From Celerinatantimonas diazotrophica (GTDB taxonomy: Bacteria; Pseudomonadota; Gammaproteobacteria; Enterobacterales; Celerinatantimonadaceae): a stretch of DNA of 64,000 nucleotides. The notes beneath the pieces are model-generated. The model made no database searches. It was not told the origin of the DNA and worked only from the letters and a program-made list of their open reading frames with translations. Position 1 is the stretch's first letter; each line of letters opens with the position of its first letter. The position numbers were made by a program, and so were the translations under genes. Location: the NCBI RefSeq assembly GCF_004339545.1, contig NZ_SMGD01000018.1, positions 112,675-176,674 on the forward strand. Reading direction: 5' to 3'. Below are positions 36,350 through 46,435 of the stretch, one piece after another.

Positions 36350-36715
36350 CTAATAATTAACGGGTAACGAGCGTAGATAACGATGAATAAACGCCGTATT
36401 GATCCCCTTAATGCGCATTCTTAATTCAAGTTGTTGTAGCTTTTTATAGTCAGGGTGCTCAATGAGCTGATCTTTGGATTCAAATCCGACTGATTTGAGC
36501 AAATCACATAGTTGCAGTGCATCCTGATGCTGTTGTAGCTCTGGGGGAATATATCCTGCATTTTTTAAAAGTCGATATCCAGCACGCAACTGCTGTGGGA
36601 CTTGACTATCGTCATCTAGCCGCAACGGTTTACCTTTGCCGGGCAGATTGGAGAGGTCTCCCTGAGCAAGTGCTTTAGAGATATATCCTTCTGCCATCTG
36701 ATCGAAGATATTCAT
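36350..36715 (-). CDS. DUF1992 protein (YhdN / DnaJ homologue C28-like)
   Basis: A 121-residue cytosolic protein of the DUF1992 family. NLPGKGKPLRLDDDSQVP and LRAGYRLLKNAGYIPPELQQ match E. coli YhdN almost exactly. Function is not established in bacteria. It converges on the hydrolase gene with a 5-base gap and is followed upstream by a short spacer and the GlxA-like regulator on the same strand. Confidence 0.88.
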   Translation of the reverse strand: MNIFDQMAEGYISKALAQGDLSNLPGKGKPLRLDDDSQVPQQLRAGYRLLKNAGYIPPELQQHQDALQLCDLLKSVGFESKDQLIEHPDYKKLQQLELRMRIKGINTAFIHRYLRSLPVNY

Positions 36716-36787
36716 ATATTTTCTAGTTCTATCATTGCCAATTTAATTTATCTTAGCGCCTTTGTTCATCTATTGCGAATCATGTAA

Positions 36788-37771
36788 TTAAGCGCTGGCA
36801 TTGTATATTTTAGCTTTAACCATATGTCGGTATTCACTGGGGGTGATTTGGCAAATTTGTTTAAAGCGCACCGAAAATAGGTAGCTGTCCTTATAGCCCA
36901 CTTGTTCAGCGACATCCTGAATCGACATACTAAAGTCTCTTAAAAGTTGTTGAGCGGTATTGATGCGCTGTTGCTGAAGGTACTGGTGTGGTGTTTGTCC
37001 GACTTGCTCTTTAAATTTACGATTAAAAGTGCGTAAAGGAAGTCCACATTGATTAGCGATAGTTTGCGAGGTCATGCTCAATGCAAGATTGCGTTTCATC
37101 CAGTCCTGAGCCAATGCAATGGATTCGTCAAACTGTAATTGCCCGCCAATTTGGTAAAAAGGTTGTTGTGATGTCCGCGAAACTTCATGACCATATTGCG
37201 TTTCAATAATACTAGCGATTCGTTGACCAAAATTTTCGGTAATCAGATAAAGTAACATTTCGGCCTGCGAGTTGATACTCGCTGTGCAGTAGATACCATC
37301 TGCAGCGGTAATTGAAGCTTGCCGGTTGAGTTTAATTTTGGGATAACGAGCCGCGAATTTATCGTAATAGTACCAGTGTGTCGTTGCGACTTGATTATCT
37401 AATAATCCAGCCTGGGCGGGCCAGACAACGCCCGTTCCGGTTGCAATGATCTGGCAACTTCGCTGATAGTTATCGATGAGCCACTGGGTTAATCCCGGTG
37501 TTTGCTTTAACGCAGAGAGCGGGTTTCCCCACATTGGCGGGAGCACAATAATGTCGGCGTTAAAATTATCAGCAAAAGTCATGTCGGGTTGGAGTGTGAG
37601 TCCGCCAGTGAGCGGAGGACTTTCGTGCGTTGCTGCAATCAGCCTAATATTTAAAGGGGCCTCTTTTTGAAGTTTTCTATCGCGCAAAATTGCAGCACTG
37701 GTTAACATTTCGACAGGTAAAGAGATCCCCGTGATCAGAGCTCTTGGATAAAGTACGAATGCTACATTCAT
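36788..37771 (-). CDS. GlxA family transcriptional regulator (DJ-1/PfpI + AraC HTH)
   Basis: A 327-residue regulator. The N-terminal two thirds form a DJ-1/PfpI-like class I amidotransferase-type domain with ADIIVLPPMWGNP, probably a ligand sensor. The C-terminal ~100 residues are an AraC-type double helix-turn-helix (LPLRTFNRKFKEQVGQTPHQ; VAEQVGYKDSYLFSVRFKQ). The ATG at 37771 has AGG eight bases upstream; a start ten codons earlier has no such site. It is divergent from fabY, so it may control that gene or itself; the ligand is unknown. Confidence 0.88.
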   Translation of the reverse strand: MNVAFVLYPRALITGISLPVEMLTSAAILRDRKLQKEAPLNIRLIAATHESPPLTGGLTLQPDMTFADNFNADIIVLPPMWGNPLSALKQTPGLTQWLIDNYQRSCQIIATGTGVVWPAQAGLLDNQVATTHWYYYDKFAARYPKIKLNRQASITAADGIYCTASINSQAEMLLYLITENFGQRIASIIETQYGHEVSRTSQQPFYQIGGQLQFDESIALAQDWMKRNLALSMTSQTIANQCGLPLRTFNRKFKEQVGQTPHQYLQQQRINTAQQLLRDFSMSIQDVAEQVGYKDSYLFSVRFKQICQITPSEYRHMVKAKIYNASA

Positions 37772-37870
37772 ATTTGGCCTAAATTTTGTATTTTTTGGCA
37801 TTAATTACAGGTTACAGCGTAACATAAATTGGTAATCTTAGCGTCATATTTATTTGGTTCAGGCAGTAGT

Positions 37871-39718
37871 ATGACAAAAATTCCTGTAATTGTTGGTTTC
37901 GGTGGTATGAACGCCGCAGGGCGCAGTTCTGGTTTTCATAGTTACAAACGTATGATTGCCGATGTGTTAAGTACCCAGCAGATGGCTTCCACCTGGCAAG
38001 ATCTTGCTTTACGCATGGGACTCGATGGTGAACATATTAATGATGATGTTATTGAAGCAATTAAACAGGGAACGTTAGTGCGACGGGTCGAAACTTTCGA
38101 TCCTGACCATTTGCTTTATCAATCAAGAGCGACATTAGCAAGCAATGATGGCGAATTGCATTTCACGATTCGCAAAAGCAAATTGCCGACTTCTATCCCA
38201 GAGAATTGGCAGCTTGAGGAGCAAGGTAGCAAAGTTAAAGTTATTGTATCTGGAAATTTAGAGGCGCTCCTTCCCGAGGAGGTCTCATTCCCAGTGAGTA
38301 GTGCAGCAAATATACCAAGCGGATTTGATCCGGGCACTCTTTACAATGCACGGTTTCACCCGAGAGGCATTAAACTCAGTATTTATGGTGCTTCAGACTT
38401 AATTAACTCGCTGGGTATAGAGTGGGAAGCAATCCTCTCTTGTATTACGCCCGATCAAGTCAGTGTGTATGCGGGCAGTTCAATGGGGCAGATTGATCAG
38501 CAGTCGATGCAAGGAATGATGGGAGCCCCATTAACTGGCGGACGAGTGAGTTCGAAAATGATGGCTATGTCGTTCGCGCAAATGCCTGCCGATTTTATTA
38601 ATAGCTATGTTTTAAACTCTATTGGTAACACCGGGACGAATATGGGCGCCTGCGCAACGTTTTTATATAACTTGCGTCAGGGAATGATGGATATTCAAAA
38701 TGGCTCAGCCCGTATTGCGATTATCGGCAATGCTGAGGCCCCAATCGTTGCTGAGTTAATGGAAGGCTACCGTGTCATGGGAGCTCTGGCTGAAGATCGT
38801 CAACTATGTGCATTGGACGGTTCTGATACGCCAGATAATCGCCGAGCTTGTCGGCCATTTGCAGAAAATGCTGGCTTCACGATGGGGGAATCAGCACAGT
38901 TTATTGCGTTGATGGATGATGAATTGGCTGTTGAACTCGGAGCGACGATTTATGGCAGTGTTGCTGATGTATTCGTCAACGCTGATGCCAATAAAAAATC
39001 GATTTCTGCTCCTGGGGTAGGGAACTATGTCACTATGGCGAAGGCTACCGCGTTGGCTAAGGCTATTCTGGGGGATGAAGGTTTACAACAAACTTATGTG
39101 CAGGCGCACGGAACTGGAACACCACAAAACCGGGTGACAGAAAGTCATATTCTCAATGAAGTGGCTAAAACCTTTGGGATTAAGGATTGGCCGGTCACGG
39201 CAATTAAATCATATGTGGGTCATTCAATGGGGGTTGCTGGTGGTGATCAATTGATTGCTTCTCTTGGGGTTTGGCGTTACGGCTATATTCCGGGGATTAA
39301 AACGATCGATCAGGTCGCTGAAGATGTTCATCGTTCAAATCTGAATATTCTGACTGATCACCACTTTGTGGGAGAACAAGGAAAAGACTGCCAGGCTGTG
39401 ATTATTAACGCTAAAGGATTTGGTGGCAACAACGCCTCGGCCTTAGTTTTATCGCCAGTAAAAACGATGACCATGTTAAGTCATAAGTATGGTTCTGAAA
39501 AGCTCACTGCTTATCAGCAGAAGAATGCTCAAGTCGTTCGCAATTGCCAGCAGTATGATCAACAAGCGTGTCAGGGCCATGAGCCAATGTTGTATCACTT
39601 TGGGGAGGCAGTGATGGATGAAAGTCACATAACTCTAAGTGCTTCGCAAATTCGCTTAACTAAGTTTGCCCAAGCTATCCCGCTCCCCACTCATAATCCA
39701 TTTAAAGATTATTGTTAG
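37871..39718 (+). CDS. fabY: Beta-ketoacyl synthase FabY-like
   Basis: A 615-residue condensing enzyme resembling FabY of Pseudomonas aeruginosa, which starts fatty acid synthesis by joining acetyl-CoA and malonyl-ACP. The long N-terminal extension before the thiolase fold is typical of FabY and absent from FabB/FabF. The putative catalytic cysteine is in MGACATFLYN, with histidines in VQAHGTGTPQ and YVGHSMGVAGG. The ATG at 37871 is chosen over one 14 codons upstream because the family begins TKIPVIVGFGG. Whether it replaces or supplements FabH here cannot be seen. A bidirectional terminator follows. Confidence 0.85.
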   Translation: MTKIPVIVGFGGMNAAGRSSGFHSYKRMIADVLSTQQMASTWQDLALRMGLDGEHINDDVIEAIKQGTLVRRVETFDPDHLLYQSRATLASNDGELHFTIRKSKLPTSIPENWQLEEQGSKVKVIVSGNLEALLPEEVSFPVSSAANIPSGFDPGTLYNARFHPRGIKLSIYGASDLINSLGIEWEAILSCITPDQVSVYAGSSMGQIDQQSMQGMMGAPLTGGRVSSKMMAMSFAQMPADFINSYVLNSIGNTGTNMGACATFLYNLRQGMMDIQNGSARIAIIGNAEAPIVAELMEGYRVMGALAEDRQLCALDGSDTPDNRRACRPFAENAGFTMGESAQFIALMDDELAVELGATIYGSVADVFVNADANKKSISAPGVGNYVTMAKATALAKAILGDEGLQQTYVQAHGTGTPQNRVTESHILNEVAKTFGIKDWPVTAIKSYVGHSMGVAGGDQLIASLGVWRYGYIPGIKTIDQVAEDVHRSNLNILTDHHFVGEQGKDCQAVIINAKGFGGNNASALVLSPVKTMTMLSHKYGSEKLTAYQQKNAQVVRNCQQYDQQACQGHEPMLYHFGEAVMDESHITLSASQIRLTKFAQAIPLPTHNPFKDYC

Positions 39719-39730
39719 GGCTTTGTATAA

Positions 39731-39765
39731 AAAAGAAAACCACCGAATTTCGGTGGTTTTCTTTT
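39731..39765. terminator. Bidirectional terminator between fabY and cydC
   Basis: A 16-bp perfect stem (AAAAGAAAACCACCGA and its complement) around a 3-base loop, with A and T runs on either side. It serves the two convergent operons. Confidence 0.88.
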
Positions 39766-39787
39766 TACAAGCAATCTATTTAATTTA

Positions 39788-41437
39788 TTAAGACGCTGCT
39801 AATTTCATCGTTGTAAAAGTACCTAACATGGGTGTCTCCAAATGGCTGGCGATCACCAGTATTGCCGGGGCATAGGTGCCTTTTAGTGCTTCTGAGACAG
39901 TTTCAATAGTTTGTTTATCCAACCCCTCAAAAGGCTCATCTAACAACATCAAAGTCGGGCGCTGTAATAATACTCGAGCTAAGGCGAGCCGTCTCGCTTG
40001 TCCGCCCGAAATATCATTGCCTTGTGGCCCTAATAAGGTATGAATACCTTTCGGAAGACTCTTGACCCAGTGATCCAGTGCAACAGCTTCGAGTACTGCT
40101 AAAAGATCGTCATCACTGGCACTAGGTTGTCCCAATCGCAGGTTGTTTGCTAAGCTCTGGTTAAAGATATAAGGTGTCTGCGATAGATAGCCAATTTGTG
40201 CCTGATAGCTAAGCCGTTTTTCTAAACTGACTGGCGTTTCATTATAGATGATTTGACCTTTGTCTGGATTAAGCTGGTTTGCTAAAGCATCCAAAAGAGT
40301 ACTTTTCCCAATTCCACTAGGACCTTTAAGCCAAATTTTACTCCCCAATTCAATTGTAAAAGTCATATCTTCTAAGCCGTTAACAGCACCGGCTTTACGA
40401 ATAGAAGCCTGTTCTAGACGGATCTGTTTTAAAGGCTCGGATGGTGTATTAACATCGGGTGGAATAATGCTTTCTTGTGGCTGCAATTGGTTAAGCCGCT
40501 TAATTCCCACTTGTGCCTGTGCTGTTCCAATGAAGGCCGTTGCTAGGTTAGATAAGACCTCATTTAACCCTAACAAAGCAAATAACAATCCGGCGAAGAC
40601 AGAGCCATTTATTTGGCCACTTTCTAGGTTGTTCATGGCCAATAGGCTGCTACTCATAATGGTCAAGGCGATAATTGCCAGCATCATATGGCGGGTACCG
40701 GCTGCAATTAATTGCATGCGATATTCATAGGCAAACTGTTTTTCATCGAGATGAAATAAGCGTTGCGCATAATTTTGCCAGCGGCCACGAATTAGGAGTG
40801 TTACTAATGCCCCAAACAAATTAATAAAGCGGGTTCGGCGGTACACCCCAATCATCTGTAACCGCCAGACCAATTTGCGTCCTAACCGGTAACTTAACCA
40901 AGGCAAAACAATCGCATTAATGAGTAACCCCGATGCCATTGGAATGAATGTAACCGGTGCCCAAAAGTAAATCACAAGCAGATAAGTGGCACAACATACA
41001 TAAGCGTAAATTCTTGGCATCCAGACCTTAAGTGGCCAGCTGTTAATCAAGTCCACATCATTGACAATTCGCTGTAAAAGGGCACCAATTTTTAAGTGCT
41101 GCACAAATGGATGTGCAGTAAGCTGTTGCCATATCCATAAGCGCAAGTCTTTGAGCAGGCTAAGTAAATGATGGTGGGCGGTAAGTTGCTCAAAATAACG
41201 GCCGCTTGTTCGTAAAATAGCCATTAAACGAATCAATGCGCCCGGTGTGAAATAGTTAAATGAGATAGTTATTCCCATGACTCCCGCTAGACCTGCGGCA
41301 GTAATGAACCATCCTGATATGGCAAGCAGAAAAACCCCAGATAAGGTCGAAATAACTCCCAATGACAGGGCTAACCAGAGCATCCCACTTTGATTTTTTG
41401 TCAACGAGCGAATTGTTAACTTTTGATTAGCTTTCAT
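39788..41437 (-). CDS. cydC: Glutathione/cysteine ABC exporter subunit CydC
   Basis: Half of the CydDC heterodimer, which exports glutathione or cysteine to the periplasm (heme handling has also been proposed) and is needed for cytochrome bd assembly. The 549-residue protein has six helices and a nucleotide-binding domain: GPSGIGKST, the signature ISGGQARRLALAR, and MLLDEPFEGLD. The ATG at 41437 has AAGGAGGAA just upstream and is clearly the start; the frame opens 9 codons earlier at a GTG. It overlaps the cydD end by 11 bases and is the last gene of the cyd operon. Confidence 0.93.
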   Translation of the reverse strand: MKANQKLTIRSLTKNQSGMLWLALSLGVISTLSGVFLLAISGWFITAAGLAGVMGITISFNYFTPGALIRLMAILRTSGRYFEQLTAHHHLLSLLKDLRLWIWQQLTAHPFVQHLKIGALLQRIVNDVDLINSWPLKVWMPRIYAYVCCATYLLVIYFWAPVTFIPMASGLLINAIVLPWLSYRLGRKLVWRLQMIGVYRRTRFINLFGALVTLLIRGRWQNYAQRLFHLDEKQFAYEYRMQLIAAGTRHMMLAIIALTIMSSSLLAMNNLESGQINGSVFAGLLFALLGLNEVLSNLATAFIGTAQAQVGIKRLNQLQPQESIIPPDVNTPSEPLKQIRLEQASIRKAGAVNGLEDMTFTIELGSKIWLKGPSGIGKSTLLDALANQLNPDKGQIIYNETPVSLEKRLSYQAQIGYLSQTPYIFNQSLANNLRLGQPSASDDDLLAVLEAVALDHWVKSLPKGIHTLLGPQGNDISGGQARRLALARVLLQRPTLMLLDEPFEGLDKQTIETVSEALKGTYAPAILVIASHLETPMLGTFTTMKLAAS

Positions 41438-43136
41438 CAATTCCTCCTTGTTGGACGATTTCACCGTGGCGCATCACTAATGCTTTATCACACCAGTCAA
41501 CAGGATGAGTATCATGACTAATCAAAAGCGTCGTTTTATTACGCGTTACTTTTTCTAGCGTCTTATACAGTGCTTGACCCGTTTCACTATCTAAATGAGA
41601 GGCCGGTTCATCCAGTAACCAGATAGGCGCATCCGTCAAAATGGCTCTGGCTATTGATAACCGCTGTAATTGTCCGCCAGATAACCCAGAGCCTAATTCG
41701 GAAATGGATGTATCTAAACCTAACGGCAGAGCCTTGATAAAGTCAGCTGCTTCGGCCTGAATCAGAGCATTGGCAACATCAGTATCATTGACTGGCCCTA
41801 AACCTAGAATGAGATTTTGAGCTAAAGTTCCACTTACCCATTCAGGCATTTGAGGGATCCATGCTAACGTTTTACGCCAGCTATCTAATGTGAGATGTTT
41901 AAGTTCATGCTCACCAATTAAAAGTTTGCCTTGATAGTCTAGATGAAATCCGAGCAGGATATTCAACAAAGACGATTTACCAGCCCCCGATTCACCGCTT
42001 AACCAGATGCGCTCATTGGGTTGAATCGTTAAATTGACATTACTCAGTAGATTTCGCCCATCAATCGTCCAACGTAAATTCTCAAACGTAATTGGTTGAT
42101 TCGTTTGGGCTTCGAACAACGACTTTTCTTTAGTGGGTTGGACGAGCTGAACATCTAAAATTTCTAAGATCTGCTCGGCTGCGGCAAGCGCTTTTTGCTT
42201 AGCGTGATAATCGGCACCGAGTTGGCGAAGTGGTAGATAAAATTCTGGAGCGAGTAATAACATGAATAATGAATCATGCAAATTTAAAAATATTTCACCA
42301 TGAAAGCCCGGTACTTGTTTGATTAAACCTAAGCCAAGAATCAAAGCAACAACTGCAATGGATATGGAGGCAAAAAGCTCCAACGTTGCAGTTGATAAAA
42401 ATGCCAAGCCGAGTACTTTCATCGTTGTATTTTGATAAGCTTCGGCGCTATCTTTAAGGCGCTGTTCTGCCTGCCTTTCTCGGCTAAGTAGCCGTAACTG
42501 AAACAAGCCTCGGGTCAAATCAACAAATTGATTAGATAATACGGCTAACACTGAAAACTGCTTGCGGTTGGCATTCGCCGCCTTTTCTCCTACAAGGATC
42601 ATAAAATAAATAACGAGCGGAGCGGTCACCATAAAAACTGCAAATGCAAACCATGAAACAACCATCGCACAGATTAAAATTGCCAATGGAATGAAAACGC
42701 ACATCATGGCCTGAAGCTGATAGCGACTAAAATAATCATCGAGCGCATCTACTTGTTCATAAATGGTCGTTGATAGTCCACCGTCCTGATCGATTATGTT
42801 TCGAGCTGGACCAAGTTGAGCTAAATGATTAATTAAACGTTTTCGAAGAGAAGCTCGAATATTAATGCTTGCTTTGGCACTAAATTGGTCTTTGACAAAT
42901 CCGGCTGCCGCGCGAATAAGCATCGTGACCATTAGCCAATAAACTAAATGAATAGGGAAATGATGGGTCAGAATTAACTGACTGATGATTGTTGCCAATA
43001 ATGCTGCTTGTATGACGACAGTGACTGTAATCACACCACCTGCAAAAAGCGCAGCAACGAACGGTTGCCGTTGCTGCGCTTGCAGATTTTTGAGCAGGTC
43101 TTTGGACTTATTCGCCGAAACCTTCTTGCTCAACAT
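41427..43136 (-). CDS. cydD: Glutathione/cysteine ABC exporter subunit CydD
   Basis: Partner of CydC, 569 residues, six helices and one nucleotide-binding domain. Motifs are Walker A SGESGAGKSS, signature LSGGQLQRLSIAR, Walker B IWLLDEPASHLD and the switch ISHDTH. The chosen ATG is two codons after a GTG that starts the open frame. It has AAAGGTG just upstream and lies within the end of cydX (29-base overlap), so translation of the transporter is coupled to that of the oxidase subunits. Confidence 0.93.
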   Translation of the reverse strand: MLSKKVSANKSKDLLKNLQAQQRQPFVAALFAGGVITVTVVIQAALLATIISQLILTHHFPIHLVYWLMVTMLIRAAAGFVKDQFSAKASINIRASLRKRLINHLAQLGPARNIIDQDGGLSTTIYEQVDALDDYFSRYQLQAMMCVFIPLAILICAMVVSWFAFAVFMVTAPLVIYFMILVGEKAANANRKQFSVLAVLSNQFVDLTRGLFQLRLLSRERQAEQRLKDSAEAYQNTTMKVLGLAFLSTATLELFASISIAVVALILGLGLIKQVPGFHGEIFLNLHDSLFMLLLAPEFYLPLRQLGADYHAKQKALAAAEQILEILDVQLVQPTKEKSLFEAQTNQPITFENLRWTIDGRNLLSNVNLTIQPNERIWLSGESGAGKSSLLNILLGFHLDYQGKLLIGEHELKHLTLDSWRKTLAWIPQMPEWVSGTLAQNLILGLGPVNDTDVANALIQAEAADFIKALPLGLDTSISELGSGLSGGQLQRLSIARAILTDAPIWLLDEPASHLDSETGQALYKTLEKVTRNKTTLLISHDTHPVDWCDKALVMRHGEIVQQGGIDES

Positions 43137-43233
43137 CTTCACCTTTATAACCGTAGAATTCTAGCCAAATTGCATTGATTACACCAAAAGAACAGGCCAG
43201 AAGTACACCTAAAATCCAGGCAAAATACCACAT
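43108..43233 (-). CDS. cydX: Cytochrome bd oxidase small subunit CydX
   Basis: A 41-residue single-helix membrane protein that stabilises cytochrome bd. It starts MWYFAWILGVLLACSFGVIN, with the conserved W, Y, F and the IWLEFYGY segment typical of CydX, then an acidic tail. AAAGGAG lies just before the ATG. It begins 13 bases after cydB and ends inside cydD. Confidence 0.95.
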   Translation of the reverse strand: MWYFAWILGVLLACSFGVINAIWLEFYGYKGEDVEQEGFGE

Positions 43234-43245
43234 AATTGTACTCCT

Positions 43246-44382
43246 TTAATACAGTGAATGACTATTGTCTTCGATATGTTTGGTATCTAACCGACCACGC
43301 ATAACCCAGTAATTCCAAAGGGTATACAACAAAATCAATGGTACAAATATACAAACGACAACAAACATAACGGTCAGTGTTCTATCGCTTGAGGTTGCAT
43401 CCCACATGGTCAAGCTCATGTTCGGGTTAGTTGATGAAGGCATCAAGAATGGGAACATTGAGCCGCCAGCAGTTAAGATGACCCCAACAATACCTAGTGA
43501 AGAACATAGGAATGATTGCCATCCTTTGTTTTTCAATGAGGCCAACGCGGCTAATAACATCCCGCCAATACCGAGTACAGGAGCTACGATTAAAATGGGG
43601 TATTTACTATAGTTAGTTAGCCAAGCTCCAGGCTGAATAGAAACAGTTTTCATCAGCGGAGTAATATCGGCGTTAGCGTTAATTGAACTAGTTACAACAT
43701 AACCGTCAATACCATAAGCGAGCCAAACACCTGCTAGAGCAAATAATACGGCACATAACAGACCCGTAATGGCTGTTGATTTACATGCACGGGCACGCAG
43801 TTCATCTGTGGTTTTCATCTGTAACCAAGCGCCGCCTTGTGTTGCGACCATCATGACACTGACTAAACCAGCTAGAACACCAAACGGATTTAATAGGCCA
43901 AAAAATGAACCTGTATAGTAAGACTCCATTAGGTCATTAAAATGGAATGGAACCCCTTGTAAAATGTTACCAAATGCGACACCGAAAATCAGTGGTGGAA
44001 CAAATGAACCAAAGGTAATTCCCCAATCCCAAGCATTACGCCATCGACTATTTTCTAATTTAGACCGATAGTCAAAGCCCACAGGGCGGAACCAAAGACC
44101 TGCCAATGCTAACAACACTGCAAGATAAAATCCAGAGAATGAAGTTGCATAAACGACTGGCCATGCGGCAAATAATGCGCCACCAGCAGTAATGAACCAA
44201 ACTTGGTTCCCATCCCAGTGAGGCGCCATACTATTGATCATAATCCGGCGTTCAGAGTCACTCTTACCGAGAATGCGCAGTAAGATCCCAACCCCCATAT
44301 CGAAACCATCAGTGACTGTGAAACCAATCAACAGTACACCCATCAATATCCACCAGATAAATTTAAGAGTTTGATAATCCAT
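43246..44382 (-). CDS. cydB: Cytochrome bd ubiquinol oxidase subunit II (CydB)
   Basis: Second large subunit of the oxygen-scavenging quinol oxidase, 378 residues, eight to nine membrane helices. It begins MDYQTLKFIWWILMGVLLIGF with the conserved DGFDMGVG, then APHWDGNQVW and RPVGFDYRSKL, which line the interface with CydA. Length matches E. coli (379). It follows cydA by 3 bases. Confidence 0.97.
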   Translation of the reverse strand: MDYQTLKFIWWILMGVLLIGFTVTDGFDMGVGILLRILGKSDSERRIMINSMAPHWDGNQVWFITAGGALFAAWPVVYATSFSGFYLAVLLALAGLWFRPVGFDYRSKLENSRWRNAWDWGITFGSFVPPLIFGVAFGNILQGVPFHFNDLMESYYTGSFFGLLNPFGVLAGLVSVMMVATQGGAWLQMKTTDELRARACKSTAITGLLCAVLFALAGVWLAYGIDGYVVTSSINANADITPLMKTVSIQPGAWLTNYSKYPILIVAPVLGIGGMLLAALASLKNKGWQSFLCSSLGIVGVILTAGGSMFPFLMPSSTNPNMSLTMWDATSSDRTLTVMFVVVCIFVPLILLYTLWNYWVMRGRLDTKHIEDNSHSLY

Positions 44383-44385
44383 CGA

Positions 44386-45960
44386 TTAAATCTCCTTGGC
44401 TGTCGCAGAAGCTTCTTGTTCCAGCGCATAACGTCCGGTATGTAAGCTAGATGGTCCTTGTTTCGAGAATCGAATCATCAGATACATTTCGGCGACGAGG
44501 AAGAGAGTATAAAGTCCAATCATACTAATCATTGTGATGAGTATGTCTGTTTCTGATAAATTAGAAACAGCTAGACCCGTTGGTAATATTTCCCCAATTG
44601 CCCATGGTTGGCGACCAAATTCGGCAACAAACCAACCGCACTCACAAGCAAGCCAGGGAAGAGGGAGTGCCAGCACGCAGATCTTTAAGAAAGTTCGATT
44701 TAGACCAATTCGGCGACGAGCATTTTGGTAAAAAGCTGCTGCAAATAGTAATAACATCAAACCACCACAGGCGACCATGATGCGGAATGCCCAGAACAAT
44801 GGGGCGACCTCTGGTACGCTGCTGTTGACGGCTGCGTCAATCTGGGCTTTAGTGATGTTTTTCATTTCGGGGTTATAAACTTTAACTAATAGCCCGTAAC
44901 CCAGATCATTTTTCACTTTATCAAAATTGGCTTTCTCTGCAGGAGTCGCTGTTCCTGCTTTCAATTTTGTCAAAAGTTGGTAAGCGTAGATCCCATTGAT
45001 AATGCGCTGGCGATGGTATTTCATCAAGTCATCAATGCCAGTTACTTTTTCATCAAGAGAACGTGTCGCAATTAAACCTAGAACCCCAGGAATTTTAATC
45101 GAATATTCGGTTTCTTTGAGTTTCTGATTTGGGAAACCAATCAATGTCCAGGCTGCTGGAGCAGGGGCTGTTTGCCATTCACCTTCAATTGCAGCAAGTT
45201 TGGTTTTTTGAACATCACCCATTTCGTAACCAGACTCATCTCCGAGGACGATCACGCTTAAACTCGCAGCCAAACCAAATGCAGCAGCGATGGCAAAAGA
45301 GCGTCGAGCAAAAGGTAAATCACGTCCTTTGAGCAAATAGTAACTAGAAATCACTAATACAAATATGGCACCGGTGCAATAGCCTGCAGAAACTGTATGC
45401 ACGAATTTAACTTGTGCCACAGGGTTAAATAACAGTGTAGAAAAGCTAGACAGTTCCATGCGCATGGTTTCATAGTTGAAGTGCGCACCTACTGGGTTTT
45501 GCATCCAGCCATTGGCGATCAAAATCCACAGTGCTGACAAGTTTGACGCTATCGCTACTAACCAAGTCACTGCACAGTGTTTAGCTCTGCTCAATCGATC
45601 CCAGCCAAAGAAAAATAGGCCAACTAACGTAGATTCGAGGAAAAACGCCATCAACCCTTCAATTGCTAATGGGGCACCGAAGATATCACCTACATAGTGA
45701 GAAAAATATGACCAGTTCGTCCCGAACTGGAACTCCATGGTTAAGCCTGTTGCAACGCCGAGGGCGAAGTTAATTCCGAAGAGCTTCCCCCAAAACCGTG
45801 TCATATCTTTATAAACTTGCCGTCCAGTAATGACGTAGGTTGTTTCCATGATGGCCAATAAAAAGGACATACCTAGTGTCAATGGGACGAACAGGAAGTG
45901 ATATAGCGCGGTAAGAGCGAACTGCAAGCGCGAAAGCTCGACCACCGTTTCGTTAATCAT
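44386..45960 (-). CDS. cydA: Cytochrome bd ubiquinol oxidase subunit I (CydA)
   Basis: Carries hemes b558, b595 and d and the quinol site. The 524-residue protein starts MINETVVELSRLQFALTALYHFLF with the heme-ligand histidine in LYHFLF; another is in KFVHTVSAGY. A conserved methionine is in GGLMLLLF. The long Q-loop (roughly residues 250-380), as in E. coli, marks the L-type subfamily. GWFVAEFGRQPW is conserved. The frame opens 38 codons earlier, but this ATG has AAGGAG and gives the family length (522). FNR-like boxes lie upstream. Confidence 0.97.
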   Translation of the reverse strand: MINETVVELSRLQFALTALYHFLFVPLTLGMSFLLAIMETTYVITGRQVYKDMTRFWGKLFGINFALGVATGLTMEFQFGTNWSYFSHYVGDIFGAPLAIEGLMAFFLESTLVGLFFFGWDRLSRAKHCAVTWLVAIASNLSALWILIANGWMQNPVGAHFNYETMRMELSSFSTLLFNPVAQVKFVHTVSAGYCTGAIFVLVISSYYLLKGRDLPFARRSFAIAAAFGLAASLSVIVLGDESGYEMGDVQKTKLAAIEGEWQTAPAPAAWTLIGFPNQKLKETEYSIKIPGVLGLIATRSLDEKVTGIDDLMKYHRQRIINGIYAYQLLTKLKAGTATPAEKANFDKVKNDLGYGLLVKVYNPEMKNITKAQIDAAVNSSVPEVAPLFWAFRIMVACGGLMLLLFAAAFYQNARRRIGLNRTFLKICVLALPLPWLACECGWFVAEFGRQPWAIGEILPTGLAVSNLSETDILITMISMIGLYTLFLVAEMYLMIRFSKQGPSSLHTGRYALEQEASATAKEI

Positions 45961-46329
45961 TATCTGCTCCTTAAGTAACGAATTATTGTTTTGTTGAAAT
46001 CTCGGGGCAGATGGACACCTTTGCTCAACAATGTACATACCCTGAGATAAAGGCGGTAGGCGTTGCGACGTCACCGCAGTTTAGTTGTTTGGTTTTTAAG
46101 CATAAAGTTTTTAACAATAAATACTCAATAACCACTACAATATTATGCCATTAATTGATCTTAAATAAGAGTTAAAACACGCATTTTTCATCAATTATTT
46201 GATCGTGTTATAAACCAAATATGAAATGTTTCAAAAATGTTTTAATATTGTATTAATATAGTTTTTTATGTGTGTTTTTATGTGATCATTTCGCATACAA
46301 ATGAAAACAAAAATTCAAATTTTTTAATT

Positions 46330-46343
46330 TTGATCTAAATCAA
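46330..46343. promoter_or_regulatory. Perfect FNR-type box upstream of cydA
   Basis: TTGATCTAAATCAA matches the TTGATnnnnATCAA consensus in all ten positions. It lies about 370 bases before cydA in a very AT-rich, gene-free stretch (45961-46450), where multiple oxygen-regulated promoters are expected by analogy with E. coli. Confidence 0.6.
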
Positions 46344-46435
46344 ATAAATACAAGAAGTCTCAGTTTTAATTAATATACCCCGTAAATATAAACATATATT
46401 TAGAATATTTCATATATAAATGACCCAATATAAAT

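Noticed and set aside
40260..40730. 156-codon open frame on the plus strand
   Set aside because: Antisense to the conserved nucleotide-binding domain of cydC; no ribosome-binding site and no recognisable protein features.
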